From Providencia rettgeri (lineage in GTDB: Bacteria; Pseudomonadota; Gammaproteobacteria; Enterobacterales; Enterobacteriaceae): 64,000 nucleotides of DNA. Each line of letters starts with the position of its first letter. Position 1 is the stretch's first letter. Location of the stretch: assembly GCF_001874625.1 (NCBI RefSeq), contig NZ_CP017671.1, positions 3,410,001 through 3,474,000 on the forward strand, read 5' to 3'. The translations under genes and the position numbers were made by a program. Under the pieces are notes generated by a model. That model ran no database searches, had not been told where the DNA came from, and saw nothing but the letters and a program-made list of their open reading frames with translations. Positions 1-9,059 of this stretch are shown in pieces.

Positions 1-962
1 TATTCCAAAGCCTAATTAACGATGAGACCCTCGCTTTGCCTGCTGGGGTTCAACAAACTATTCAACAGTTTATTGGCGCGATTGAAAACCGTACGGCTTG
101 GACAGGAAGTTTATCTTTTGGATATAAATACAACAGTAATATTAATCAAGCCCCTAATAAAAATAAAGTTTGGCAAACACCGGGCGGCACATGGAAAATG
201 GCCAACCCAATCGCGTCTTCAGGGCTTACTTATGATGCTAGCCTCAGTAAAATTATCCCAATAACAGGAAACCATTCCCTTCAAATCAAGGGAACATCCT
301 ATGGTGATCGCTATCCACATTATGCTGAGTATAGTGAAAACACCTCATCTTTCGCTGCCTTATATCGCTTTAATAATGCAAATACAACCGTATCTTTGGG
401 CCCGCAACTCGAACTAAAAACCGTCAATGAAAAGCGTCGATATTTAGGAATGGGGGGACGAATAGACGCAGATTATCAATTCACCCCTCAAGTGATCCTG
501 ACAACTTCAGCTGATTATCAACAACTTCATTATCAGAAACCCTATGACAGCGCTGATGGCTCGCGAACAGCACTTCATATGACGGGGATTTACGGTATTA
601 CACCTAATAGTTCCATATTTTTAGGTGCTGATGCCACTCGCGTAACCACTGAAGTTCGCAGTGACAACTATGACCAACTTGGCGCACGGGCTGGCTTTTA
701 TACGGTATTAACACCCGATATTCATTTCTTAGCATTAGCAACTTATCGAGAAAGCCAATTTGGTGCCTTCAACTATTTGCTAAATGTTAAGCGTCATGAC
801 CGTGAAACTATGTATTTTGCGCGATTAAATTTTCCAAATTACACACTACTGACCTTCACGCCTTATACCAGTTACCGCTTTCGAAATAATAAAAGCTCGG
901 CAGATGGGATCTATTCCTACCATCAGCACGAGGTTTCAGTTGGGTTAGAAACCCGCTTTTAA
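1..962 (+). CDS. Slam-type surface lipoprotein assembly modifier, C-terminal part (5' end outside window)
   Basis: The reading frame is open from the first bases to a TAA at 960-962, so this is the 3' part of a longer gene; the TTG at 36 is internal. The first ~35 residues look like the end of a helical TPR-type domain. They run into a W-T-G-S-L-S-F-G-Y motif and then about 280 residues of alternating polar and hydrophobic strands ending in Arg-Phe, as in an outer-membrane barrel. This matches the C-terminal barrel (formerly DUF560) of Slam proteins, which translocate lipoproteins or haemophores such as haemophilin across the outer membrane. A TonB-dependent receptor follows 25 bp downstream, the usual partner in Slam loci. 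The exported substrate gene is not in view and may lie upstream of the window. Confidence 0.75.
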   Translation, partial: FQSLINDETLALPAGVQQTIQQFIGAIENRTAWTGSLSFGYKYNSNINQAPNKNKVWQTPGGTWKMANPIASSGLTYDASLSKIIPITGNHSLQIKGTSYGDRYPHYAEYSENTSSFAALYRFNNANTTVSLGPQLELKTVNEKRRYLGMGGRIDADYQFTPQVILTTSADYQQLHYQKPYDSADGSRTALHMTGIYGITPNSSIFLGADATRVTTEVRSDNYDQLGARAGFYTVLTPDIHFLALATYRESQFGAFNYLLNVKRHDRETMYFARLNFPNYTLLTFTPYTSYRFRNNKSSADGIYSYHQHEVSVGLETRF

Positions 963-987
963 GTGTTATGGCATAGAGAAAAACAAA

Positions 988-3951
988 ATGTACAAATACA
1001 AATTAAAACCTATTACTACTGCAATTATTACCACCCTCTTTTTCCCAGCAACGACTCAAGCGGAAAAGAAAGAACATATTGGCACTATTACTGTTCAGGA
1101 TTCCGCAAAAACCATCAAGGAACGAGACCAACAAGGCTACGATGATCAATATGATGCCAAGGGTTCTAAGGTATATTTAGGTAAAGATCTAGTTGAACGC
1201 TATAAAGGAACCAGCACCGCTGACGTACTAAATAGTGCAATTGGTGTATACAGTGGCGATGCGCGTAATAGTGGTGCATTAGACCCTAATGTCCGAGGTA
1301 TTCAAGGTCAAGAGCGCGTCCCCGTCACAGTCGATGGCACAGAACAATCTTTAACCGTCTATCGTGGTTATAATGGCGCCAATAACCGTAATTATGTAGA
1401 CCCTAACCTCATTAGCAGTATTGATATTGAAAAAAGTGGTTCACTGGTTAGCGATATCAAAACATCCGTTGGTGGTGGGATAGCAATTAGAACTATAGGA
1501 ATAGATGATGTTGTCGCCCCCGATGAAAAATTTGGCTTTAGTTTAAAGCTAGAAACCAGTAGTAACTCGACACGAGAACGAGTACCAAACTTTGGATATG
1601 GTAGCGATTATCGAGATCACCCTGAGATCTATAAAAACAATAACTATGTTTTTTCAGACCCCGTCGTTAATATCACCCCAAAATCTCGCGGTAATGCGCA
1701 ATTTTTCAATTTTAAAGATAACGGTGGGAGAATAGCAGTAGGTACCCGCCAAGAAAAATTTGATGTTATGGCGGCCTATGCATACCGCCGACAAGGCAAC
1801 TATTTTGCTGGCAAAAAAGGCGCTCATCGCTACCAAGAAGCAATTCAGCTCAACGAACAACAAACAGTGCAACAGCAGCTAGGCCCAGACCCATACCTCC
1901 CTTTCGCAGCCAAAATATATGGTCCCGGGAAAGAGGTCACAAATACATCTAATGAATTAGAATCTTATTTAGTTAAAACAAATTTGTATCTCACTGAAAA
2001 CCAAACATTACATTTAAGTTTTAGGCGCAGCGAAAGTACCTATGGTGAAATTATGCCTTCGCGTATCGGCTTTAAAGAAATTGAAGGGAAACAAGTGCTT
2101 CCTCAATGGCCATTAACCCACTTTACGGTAAATGCCTATAATGCAGAATATGCATGGAAACCTGATGACAATCCATGGATTGATCTAAATGCCAATATCT
2201 GGATGACACACTCTGTTGGTGATACAAATACCTCAGGGGGTTACCCTCGTGAACCTAAAGAACGTGATTGGGGGTTTGAATACGGCTATGGAAACGGTAA
2301 AGACCCTAATATTGACGGTTCTTTAATTAATACTGCCGCAACAAACTCTGAAAATGACCGCATCGGTTTCAACTTGCGAAATACAATGGCACTTACACCA
2401 GATCTGGACTTAACGCTACGCGGGTCAATGCTTAAAGAAAAATTAGACTCTAATGATGTGCCCCCCTCCCAATCAGCTAGCCCCTTTATTGCTCTCCCCC
2501 GAAAAGGGCATCGGCAAGAGACAACCATTGCTTTTAACTTTAACTATAGGCCAACAACATGGTTAGAGCTTGATGCAGGCGCAAAATATATTGATGGTTG
2601 GACAGAAGATGATTACTTAAAAGAGCAAATGAGAAAACGCGCCAATGGTTTTCAAAACCCTGATGAACGCCTTGCTAGAAGGATCAACTACAACCGAATT
2701 TTGACACAAGAAGAATATGACAAAGCCGTCGCTAAAGGTTATCAACCCTTTGGCGGTTCTTATCGTAATAAACAAATTTTAACTGAGGTATTAGGGCTTG
2801 ATGATGCAGATTACCATGTTTATATCACCGAGAGAAAAGACCCTCAGCGACCAAACGAAAATGGCGTTTTAGACGTCAGTTTCCGTACTGACTGGAAATC
2901 GGATAAAGATGGTCGTTACACAACAAAAACGAACCCTTTCCACAATGGCACTATCGATCCACAAGCACGCGCAATTGACCCCGTCACAGGTAAGGAAGTG
3001 TTTGTTTATAATAAAGCGTATGAACATCCAGCAAGCGAACTTAAGCGAAAACTCACAGAGGAAGAAAAATGGCAGTTTCCCGGCAAACAAAAAAGTCATG
3101 GCTGGGCCCCTGCTTTTGGTGCAAATATCTGGTTATCGGATAATGACCGAGTTTATGCACGCTATATCGAAACAATACGTTTACCAAGTATTTTTGAAAA
3201 CAGTATCGGCTTTGCAGGCTCAAGTGAAGCCCGCAAAGAAAAAATGGTTTTTAAACCAGAACGAGCTAAAACCATGGAATTTGGCTATTCTCGTAACCTT
3301 CAAAGCTTATTAGGCGCTGAACGCCATGCAGATATAAAAATAGGTTACTACCACACTGTAATCGAAAATGCGTTTGACCGTGATGGTCGCCTTAACTTTA
3401 TTCAAGTAAAAGAACATAAAACCGCAGGGATTGAAGCCCTCGCTCGTTATGATAATGGCGGGGTATTTATGGATATAGGTATTGATTACCGCTTGAAAAA
3501 TGAAGTTTGCGATGACTCCGAGCCTGCAAAAGTAGACATTGGTAATCAATATAATATTTCCCAATGTACAACAGCTGGATTTCCCGGCGGCTTCTTGAGA
3601 ACGCAGTTACAGCCCAAATATGCGATTAACTCGAACCTTGGGATGCGTTTTATGGATGAAAGCCTTGAAGTAGGAACTCGTTTACGTTACACCAGCAGCG
3701 TGCAAAATAAAGATGAAAAGAAAATGATGCAGCGTTACCCCGGTAGTTATTCAATGGCGAATAATAGCCCTATGCACTGGACTCCAACATTAACCGCCGA
3801 TGCCTACGCTCGCTACCAAATAGATAAAAACATCAATGTTGAGTTTTTAGTTACCAATTTAACTGACCGTTATTATATCGACCCATTGACTCGTAGTATG
3901 ATGCCAGCGCCTGGGCGCACATTACGCTTAGGATTAAATGCACAATTTTAA
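988..3951 (+). CDS. TonB-dependent outer-membrane receptor, haemoglobin/haemophore or iron-protein type
   Basis: This 987-residue protein has a signal peptide (about residues 1-26, ending near TTQA) and a TonB-box-like GTITV stretch. A plug domain follows, with the LGKDLVERYKG and NRNYVDPNLISSIDI motifs, and then a 22-strand-type barrel ending in aromatic Phe. It is larger than siderophore receptors (~700 residues) and falls in the size range of protein-bound iron or haem receptors (HpuB, TbpA, HphR types). It lies directly after the Slam gene, probably in one transcript, which supports a role in taking haem or iron from a surface-exposed or secreted haemophore. The exact ligand cannot be read from sequence. 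No Fur box was resolved because the promoter is upstream of the window. Confidence 0.8.
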   Translation: MYKYKLKPITTAIITTLFFPATTQAEKKEHIGTITVQDSAKTIKERDQQGYDDQYDAKGSKVYLGKDLVERYKGTSTADVLNSAIGVYSGDARNSGALDPNVRGIQGQERVPVTVDGTEQSLTVYRGYNGANNRNYVDPNLISSIDIEKSGSLVSDIKTSVGGGIAIRTIGIDDVVAPDEKFGFSLKLETSSNSTRERVPNFGYGSDYRDHPEIYKNNNYVFSDPVVNITPKSRGNAQFFNFKDNGGRIAVGTRQEKFDVMAAYAYRRQGNYFAGKKGAHRYQEAIQLNEQQTVQQQLGPDPYLPFAAKIYGPGKEVTNTSNELESYLVKTNLYLTENQTLHLSFRRSESTYGEIMPSRIGFKEIEGKQVLPQWPLTHFTVNAYNAEYAWKPDDNPWIDLNANIWMTHSVGDTNTSGGYPREPKERDWGFEYGYGNGKDPNIDGSLINTAATNSENDRIGFNLRNTMALTPDLDLTLRGSMLKEKLDSNDVPPSQSASPFIALPRKGHRQETTIAFNFNYRPTTWLELDAGAKYIDGWTEDDYLKEQMRKRANGFQNPDERLARRINYNRILTQEEYDKAVAKGYQPFGGSYRNKQILTEVLGLDDADYHVYITERKDPQRPNENGVLDVSFRTDWKSDKDGRYTTKTNPFHNGTIDPQARAIDPVTGKEVFVYNKAYEHPASELKRKLTEEEKWQFPGKQKSHGWAPAFGANIWLSDNDRVYARYIETIRLPSIFENSIGFAGSSEARKEKMVFKPERAKTMEFGYSRNLQSLLGAERHADIKIGYYHTVIENAFDRDGRLNFIQVKEHKTAGIEALARYDNGGVFMDIGIDYRLKNEVCDDSEPAKVDIGNQYNISQCTTAGFPGGFLRTQLQPKYAINSNLGMRFMDESLEVGTRLRYTSSVQNKDEKKMMQRYPGSYSMANNSPMHWTPTLTADAYARYQIDKNINVEFLVTNLTDRYYIDPLTRSMMPAPGRTLRLGLNAQF

Positions 3952-3974
3952 TATTGGTTAGTTATTTATCATAA

Positions 3975-4009
3975 AAGGATACCCGTATTAATATGTAACG
4001 GATATCCTT
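3975..4009 (+). terminator. Inverted repeat downstream of the TonB receptor, possible terminator
   Basis: The arms are 3975-3986 and 3998-4009, 12 bp with one mismatch, around an 11-nt loop. They sit 24 bp after the receptor stop. The following tract (AACTTATTT) is only moderately T-rich, so this is a probable rather than certain intrinsic terminator. The rest of 4010-4359 shows no gene or clear signal. Confidence 0.5.
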
Positions 4010-4359
4010 AACTTATTTAAACGCCTTAACTCAAGTATCAATCTTTTTATCAAAGACCTGATATACCTTACCGCTCTATTATTTCTCTTATTCTAAAACG
4101 CATCATGATTCGACAGTAAGCCAAAGCCATCTTTACTTATTATTCTCGATCACCTAGGCGTTATTTAGTCTCTATAACCTTGAATAAACACACCTCATAC
4201 TCCCCTCACCAGAACCAATGAAAGCAAATGAAAAATAAAAAGCTCACCTTATGCCAAATGAAAGTAAAAATGTAAAATTTGCAACCCTTATCACAAAATA
4301 TCAATTAACAGTTCTAAATCATATAGATGAATATAAATCACCACACTTACACTATTTTG

Positions 4360-4523
4360 TTTTTCTTTCGAAACAAATCACAGTAGCTTTCGATTGGTCA
4401 TTTTTTGTGATCATGACTTCAATTTCGACATTTTCGATCACTTACTTTTTGATATTATGCAAAAGTATAAATAATATATAAAAACACAAAACGAAAGAAA
4501 ACGTAAACAAAGAGGAAGAAGCA
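4360..4523 (+). promoter_or_regulatory. Regulatory region of the sulfatase-porin transcript, candidate CRP and AgaR sites
   Basis: The region contains several TTTCGA-type words (near 4366, 4388, 4423 and 4432) and a TGTGA half-site at 4406-4410 followed six bases on by a weak second half. The same combination occurs before the anSME gene and before kbaY. DeoR-family AgaR in E. coli binds TTTC-rich direct repeats, and sugar operons commonly need CRP, so joint control is a reasonable inference. A GAGGAAG ribosome-binding site at 4511-4517 precedes the sulfatase ATG. No convincing -35/-10 pair was chosen. Confidence 0.4.
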
Positions 4524-6083
4524 ATGACTGTTTCGCGCAGAAGCTTTATCAAAGGATTAGCAGCCAGCGGTGCAGCAATGTCGGTTTCTAGTCCCATTTT
4601 AGCCAACTCAGGGAAACCTTCTAATGGCATGCCAGCCCGTCCTGATAATGCTCCAAATTTATTGATCATTTTCCCAGATGAAATGCGTGCACATGCATTG
4701 CAATTTATGGGAGAAGATCCTTCGATTACACCTAACCTAAATAAGTTTGCCAAACAAGCTAAAGTAATGACACAAATGGCGTCTAACTACCCATTATGTT
4801 CACCATTTCGCGGCATGTTTATGACAGGTCAATATCCTGTTCGTAACGGCATAACAGGTAATGCTCATGACTATGGCGGTAAGGTCGGTATTGATTTATC
4901 TCCTTATTCGAAATGTTGGTCCGATGTATTGAAATCACTCGATTATAGTACAGGCTATATTGGAAAATGGCATTTGGATGCACCTTATGCCCCTTTTATT
5001 GAAAGTTATAATAACCCGATGGAAGGCCGTTATTGGAATGAATGGGCAGCACCTGATCGCCGCCATGGCTTTGATTTTTGGTACTCCTATGGCACTTATG
5101 ACCTACATATGAAGCCTATGTATTGGGGAAATGATACACCACGTGAGAAGCCAATTTATGTCGACCAGTGGGGGCCTGAACATGAAGCTGATATGGCTAT
5201 CAAATTTCTACGCAATGAAGAGGGTAAATACCGAGATACATCGAAGCCATTTGCTTTAGTGGTTTCCATGAACCCTCCTCACTCCCCTTATGACCAAGTG
5301 CCACAAAAATATTTAGACGCTTACAAAGGAAAAACCTCACAAGAACTTAATACCAGACCAAATGTAAAATGGGATACTGAATATCAAGAAGGCTATGGTC
5401 CCCAATACTTTAAAGAGTATTTAGCGATGGTAAACGGCGTTGACGACCAATTTGGTCGCATCGTTGACGAACTAGAAAAACAAGGTCTTGCAGACAATAC
5501 GTTAGTCGTCTTTTTCTCTGACCATGGTAGTTGTCTTGGTGCTAATGGGCAGGCAACTAAGAACAACCCTTATGAAGAGTCTATGCGCGTACCAATGATG
5601 TTCCGTTTACCCGGAAAAATCAAAGTAGGACAAGATGATGCATTGATGTCTGCGCCAGATATATACCCAACAATATTAGGGCTACTAGGGTTAGAACACT
5701 GGATCCCCGGCTCAGTTGAAGGGAGTAATTTAGCGGAGCGTATAGCAACAGGTGAAGGCGATACCGCTAATTCACAGCTATACCTGTTTATTCCTTATGG
5801 CGAACCTTCATTTGGTAAACGGGGGGTAAGAACTAAAACCCATACATTAGTTATTGATCGCCAAGATGGCCAGCCTCTGAAATATACTCTTTACGATAAC
5901 GTAAATGACCCTTATCAAATGAAAAATGTCGCTGATGAGAATAAACCGCTTATCGATAAATTAATTAAAGAAGAGCTAGTTCCTTGGTTAGAAAAGACAG
6001 GTGATTCTTGGAGACCAAGTGAATTTATTACAGCAACAACAAATAAATTAAACAAAAAAGTCACAGAATGTGAAACTAAATAA
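4524..6083 (+). CDS. Tat-exported type I sulfatase
   Basis: This is a 519-residue alkaline-phosphatase-fold sulfatase. The C-S-P-F-R motif at residues 92-96 places the catalytic Cys92, to be oxidised to formylglycine. An Asp at about residue 52 and the later SDHG metal site (FFSDHGSCLG) complete the expected active-site elements. The N terminus reads SRRSFIKG, a twin-arginine signal, followed by a hydrophobic stretch ending near residue 28. Export in folded form through Tat is therefore predicted, after oxidation of the unfolded chain in the cytoplasm by the anSME encoded at 17633-18868. It is followed 122 bp on by a KdgM-like porin. The gene context suggests sulfated glycosaminoglycan-type oligosaccharides as substrate, but the sulfate position removed cannot be inferred. 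Confidence 0.88.
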   Translation: MTVSRRSFIKGLAASGAAMSVSSPILANSGKPSNGMPARPDNAPNLLIIFPDEMRAHALQFMGEDPSITPNLNKFAKQAKVMTQMASNYPLCSPFRGMFMTGQYPVRNGITGNAHDYGGKVGIDLSPYSKCWSDVLKSLDYSTGYIGKWHLDAPYAPFIESYNNPMEGRYWNEWAAPDRRHGFDFWYSYGTYDLHMKPMYWGNDTPREKPIYVDQWGPEHEADMAIKFLRNEEGKYRDTSKPFALVVSMNPPHSPYDQVPQKYLDAYKGKTSQELNTRPNVKWDTEYQEGYGPQYFKEYLAMVNGVDDQFGRIVDELEKQGLADNTLVVFFSDHGSCLGANGQATKNNPYEESMRVPMMFRLPGKIKVGQDDALMSAPDIYPTILGLLGLEHWIPGSVEGSNLAERIATGEGDTANSQLYLFIPYGEPSFGKRGVRTKTHTLVIDRQDGQPLKYTLYDNVNDPYQMKNVADENKPLIDKLIKEELVPWLEKTGDSWRPSEFITATTNKLNKKVTECETK

Positions 6084-6205
6084 TTAATATTAATTTGCCA
6101 CCTCTCCTTAGGTGGCAATTTCATAAAAAATAAAACAATAAATTCTCTAATAAAACAGGGAACTACTACCATCATGCTTAAAGCATACAGCTTGGAATAA
6201 AGATA

Positions 6206-6925
6206 ATGAAAAAACTATTTATCACTAGTGCCGTATTATTTGCAGTTTCTTCACAATATGCACTCGCTAATAACTATAAAACGACAATTGAATACCGTCA
6301 TCAATATTTAGATGCTTCTGGGAAAAGTGGCGACCGTATTAAAGCCTTTTTGGATACTGGGAAAAATATTGGCTTTGAGTTAGATGCTCGCTATGGAAAT
6401 AAAGATGGCGCATATGATGCAATGAAAATTGATGGTTCTGAGTTTTCTGCATTTTATTATAAAAAACTCAATCCAAACCTCGTTGGCCTTGTTGGTGCAT
6501 CTCTTGATTTTGATAAGCTCGGTCTAGTTTATGTTCCTTACGTCCGCTTAAACTATACGTTTGATAACGGTATTCGCTTACAAGGTCGTTATAAATGGAA
6601 GGTTTGGGATTATGGGCAAGTTGGTGAAAACGGCAGCAACTACCACTCTAAAGTTCAAGAATTTGATAGCTGGATTGGTTATAAATGGAATAATTTAGAC
6701 TTACAATATCAATTAGACTTAATGTGGGAAATGGCTGATAACGCACAACCTATGTATAACAATAAGAAATTTGATTATCAACATAACGTGCGCCTACGTT
6801 ATGATATTAAAGCTGATGATGGCGCATTATGGCGACCATTTGTTGAAGTAGGTAACGTGAAAGAAAATCGTTTCTCAAGCGACCGTCAAACCCGTTTCCG
6901 CGTTGGTATTCAATATACTTGGTAA
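6206..6925 (+). CDS. KdgM-family oligosaccharide-specific outer-membrane porin
   Basis: A 239-residue protein with a clear Sec signal peptide (cleavage after about ALA, residue 21) and a mature part made of short amphipathic strands rich in Tyr, Trp, Lys and Arg, ending in Tyr-Thr-Trp. Size and pattern match the KdgM family of monomeric 12-strand porins for acidic oligosaccharides such as oligogalacturonates. Placed after the Tat sulfatase and close to kduI/kduD, it most likely admits sulfated or unsaturated uronate oligosaccharides to the periplasm. It is the last gene of its transcript, since a strong terminator follows at 6959. Assignment to the family is firm; the substrate is inferred from context. 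Confidence 0.85.
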   Translation: MKKLFITSAVLFAVSSQYALANNYKTTIEYRHQYLDASGKSGDRIKAFLDTGKNIGFELDARYGNKDGAYDAMKIDGSEFSAFYYKKLNPNLVGLVGASLDFDKLGLVYVPYVRLNYTFDNGIRLQGRYKWKVWDYGQVGENGSNYHSKVQEFDSWIGYKWNNLDLQYQLDLMWEMADNAQPMYNNKKFDYQHNVRLRYDIKADDGALWRPFVEVGNVKENRFSSDRQTRFRVGIQYTW

Positions 6926-6958
6926 TTAAGCAGCGGTTATTATTAATCTAAAAACATT

Positions 6959-6996
6959 AAGACCTATTTCTGAAATATTGAATAGGTCTTTTTATT
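6959..6996 (+). terminator. Intrinsic terminator after the porin gene
   Basis: Perfect 10-bp stem, AAGACCTATT at 6959-6968 and AATAGGTCTT at 6981-6990, followed by a T-rich tract. It ends the plus-strand sulfatase-porin transcript. Confidence 0.85.
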
Positions 6997-7036
6997 TAAA
7001 AAAACATTGAGCACCCTACATTCTACAATAATAACA

Positions 7037-7080
7037 ATAAAAAAAACCGGTTATGTTTTATTACTAACAACATAACCGGT
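7037..7080 (-). terminator. Intrinsic terminator of the long aga-kdu-GH105 operon
   Basis: Twelve-bp perfect stem, 7046-7057 with 7069-7080, with a run of A on its plus-strand left side that becomes a U tract on the minus strand. It lies about 60 bp after the stop of the GH105 gene and closes the ~10-kb minus-strand operon. Confidence 0.85.
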
Positions 7081-7141
7081 GAAATAACAAATATAGTATT
7101 AAAAAGTAATAACAATGAGCAATGCTAAATGAATTTATAAC

Positions 7142-8209
7142 CTAACAAAATAAATTGATAACTTCACTACCCGCTAATAAATAAGCTCCCGCACCATAAT
7201 CCATATTATGTTCAAAATTAACATCTCTCGGGTTAAATGCAGGTAATTGTACATAACCTAACATACCATTAGGGTGAATACAGCCGCGTAATGCGACCCA
7301 AGCCTTTTCTAATACTGGGTAGAAAGTCTTTTCATCTAAAATATTATGATTAATTCCCCATGCTATTCCATAACAAAATAACGCTGCCGCACTACTTTCA
7401 GGCGCCGGGAAACTTTGTGGGTCAAGCAAACTCGTACGCCAAAAACCATCTTCTTGCTGATAAGGAATGATTGCAGCCAATAATTCTGTAAACAAATCAA
7501 TATAACGTTGACGATCGGGATGGTCACTCGGTAAGTGTGGTAAAATCCGAGGAATTGATGCGATAACCCAACCGATCCCTCTGCTCCAAAACACTTTCTC
7601 GCCATTCGCCTCACGTAGCTCACTACCTTGGCCATCTGGGATATAACGATAATCACGATAAACAAGCCCAGTCTCAATATCGCGTAAATGCTCAATTGCA
7701 TCCCAATAAGCTTGATTCATGTAGTTTAAATAACGTACATCTTTTATTTTTGCCGAAAGCGCGGCAAATGCTGGGGGCGCCATAAATAAGGCATCACACC
7801 ACCACCAATCTTCGCGACCCGCTTTGGGCTCTGCTAACATCAAATCAAACGCTTTAATCGTTGGCTCAAGAACTTCCGGTTGTAAAAATTGGCTACTCGC
7901 CACTAAATAAGCTTGCGTACAAACATGGTCATCCGCAAAGCGTGCATTAGGGCCTGGGCGAAACCCGGTATGAAGTGTGTAATTCATCACACCATCAAGG
8001 TATTCCTTATCTTGTGTCGCTTGCCATGCCGCAGCAACACAAGACCACAGAACGCCACGCTCCCAATCCGTATCTTTAATAAAACGGGTTTTTCCACTAC
8101 GGCGGATCACACTACGTACCTGATTCGCAGACTGAAAACGGTATACTCGTTTCATATCCTGCAAAACAGTATTTCGTTGTAGCGATTGAGGTAATAATGA
8201 TTGTTCCAT
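7142..8209 (-). CDS. GH105/GH88-type unsaturated uronyl hydrolase
   Basis: This 355-residue alpha/alpha-barrel protein has family motifs in order: RFADDHVC (residues 90-97), a triple-Trp segment leading to Asp139 as probable general acid, FWSRGIGWV, GFWRTSLLDP with PAPESSA, and DYGAGAYLLAGSEV at the C terminus. These are typical of the YteR/YesR group (GH105). The related GH88 enzymes act on unsaturated chondroitin disaccharides. Both hydrate the 4,5-unsaturated uronate left by lyases and release a keto-uronate. There is no signal peptide, so it should act in the cytoplasm on imported disaccharides. It is the last gene of the minus-strand operon, with RBS AGGAGAA before the ATG, directly after kduD, which takes the product onward. 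Confidence 0.85.
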   Translation of the reverse strand: MEQSLLPQSLQRNTVLQDMKRVYRFQSANQVRSVIRRSGKTRFIKDTDWERGVLWSCVAAAWQATQDKEYLDGVMNYTLHTGFRPGPNARFADDHVCTQAYLVASSQFLQPEVLEPTIKAFDLMLAEPKAGREDWWWCDALFMAPPAFAALSAKIKDVRYLNYMNQAYWDAIEHLRDIETGLVYRDYRYIPDGQGSELREANGEKVFWSRGIGWVIASIPRILPHLPSDHPDRQRYIDLFTELLAAIIPYQQEDGFWRTSLLDPQSFPAPESSAAALFCYGIAWGINHNILDEKTFYPVLEKAWVALRGCIHPNGMLGYVQLPAFNPRDVNFEHNMDYGAGAYLLAGSEVINLFC

Positions 8210-8227
8210 TCTTATTCTCCTGATGGA

Positions 8228-8983
8228 TTAACGGGCCAACCATCCACCATCTACCGCAATGGTATAACCATTAATATAGTCACTGGCTTTTGAAGCTAAG
8301 AAAATAGCAGGCCCTGCGAGATCATCTGGAGTTCCCCAACGGCCGGCAGGTATGCGCTCCACGATTGCTGCATTACGAGCCGCATCAGCGCGCAGTGCCG
8401 CCGTATTATCTGTTGCCATATAACCAGGTGCAATGGCATTAACATTAATATTATATTGAGATAACTCTGTTGCCAGTGCGCGAGTCAGCCCCATTACCGC
8501 GGACTTACTGGCCGTATAAGATGGCACCCGAATACCACCTTGGAAAGATAGCATTGACGCAATATTAATGATTTTGCCACCATTGCCTTGTTTTACAAAC
8601 TGACGGGCAACGCGTTGTGATAGGAAGAATAATGTTTTTTGGTTAATGTTGATCACATCATCCCAATCTTTTTCACTAAACTCTAATAAGTCTTCACGGC
8701 GAATAATTCCCGCATTATTAACTAATATATCAATATGACCCATTGCCGATACTGCTTCGTCAACTAAATCTTGTAAGCCTGATTGTTCCATTAAGTTCAT
8801 GGTAATGTAATGAAATTTGCGCCCTAATGCTTCTATCTGCTGTCGTGTTTCAGGTGCATCTTGTACACCAACCCCAACAATATCAGCTCCTGCTTGTGCC
8901 AAACCAATAGCCATACCTTGCCCTAACCCAGTGTTACACCCCGTAACGATGGCAACTTTCCCAGTTAAATCAAATAAATTCAT
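8228..8983 (-). CDS. kduD: 2-deoxy-D-gluconate 3-dehydrogenase / 5-keto-4-deoxyuronate-pathway reductase KduD
   Basis: Short-chain dehydrogenase of 251 residues, close to E. coli KduD (253). It shows the NAD(P)-binding TGCNTGLG (residues 14-21), NNAG (89-92) and the catalytic Ser143-Tyr156-Lys160 set. It reduces 2,5-diketo-3-deoxygluconate to 2-keto-3-deoxygluconate. The start at 8983 is chosen because AGAGGAA lies just upstream and the protein then begins MNLFDLTGK as in the family; an upstream in-frame ATG would add 12 unlikely residues. It lies between kduI and the GH105 gene. KdgK and KdgA, needed to finish the pathway, are not in the window. Confidence 0.92.
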   Translation of the reverse strand: MNLFDLTGKVAIVTGCNTGLGQGMAIGLAQAGADIVGVGVQDAPETRQQIEALGRKFHYITMNLMEQSGLQDLVDEAVSAMGHIDILVNNAGIIRREDLLEFSEKDWDDVININQKTLFFLSQRVARQFVKQGNGGKIINIASMLSFQGGIRVPSYTASKSAVMGLTRALATELSQYNINVNAIAPGYMATDNTAALRADAARNAAIVERIPAGRWGTPDDLAGPAIFLASKASDYINGYTIAVDGGWLAR

Positions 8984-8998
8984 GATGAGTTCCTCTAA

Positions 8999-9021
8999 CG
9001 ATGTGGGAATATCCCACATCG
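8999..9021 (-). other. Perfect intercistronic hairpin between kduI and kduD
   Basis: Ten-bp perfect stem, CGATGTGGGA with TCCCACATCG, around a 3-nt ATA loop. It stands 15 bp before the kduD start. No U tract follows on the minus strand, so it is not a classical terminator; it may stabilise or process the mRNA. Confidence 0.6.
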
Positions 9022-9059
9022 TTTTACTGTATAAGAAAAAAAAAGAGTGAAAGGAGTAA

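Noticed and set aside
4251-4481. A 76-codon plus-strand open frame upstream of the Tat sulfatase
   Set aside because: No RBS, biased composition, and it overlaps the TTTCGA/TGTGA control region; more likely noncoding.
7363-7701. Minus-strand 112-codon frame inside the GH105 gene
   Set aside because: Shadow of the GH105 coding frame with no RBS or family match.
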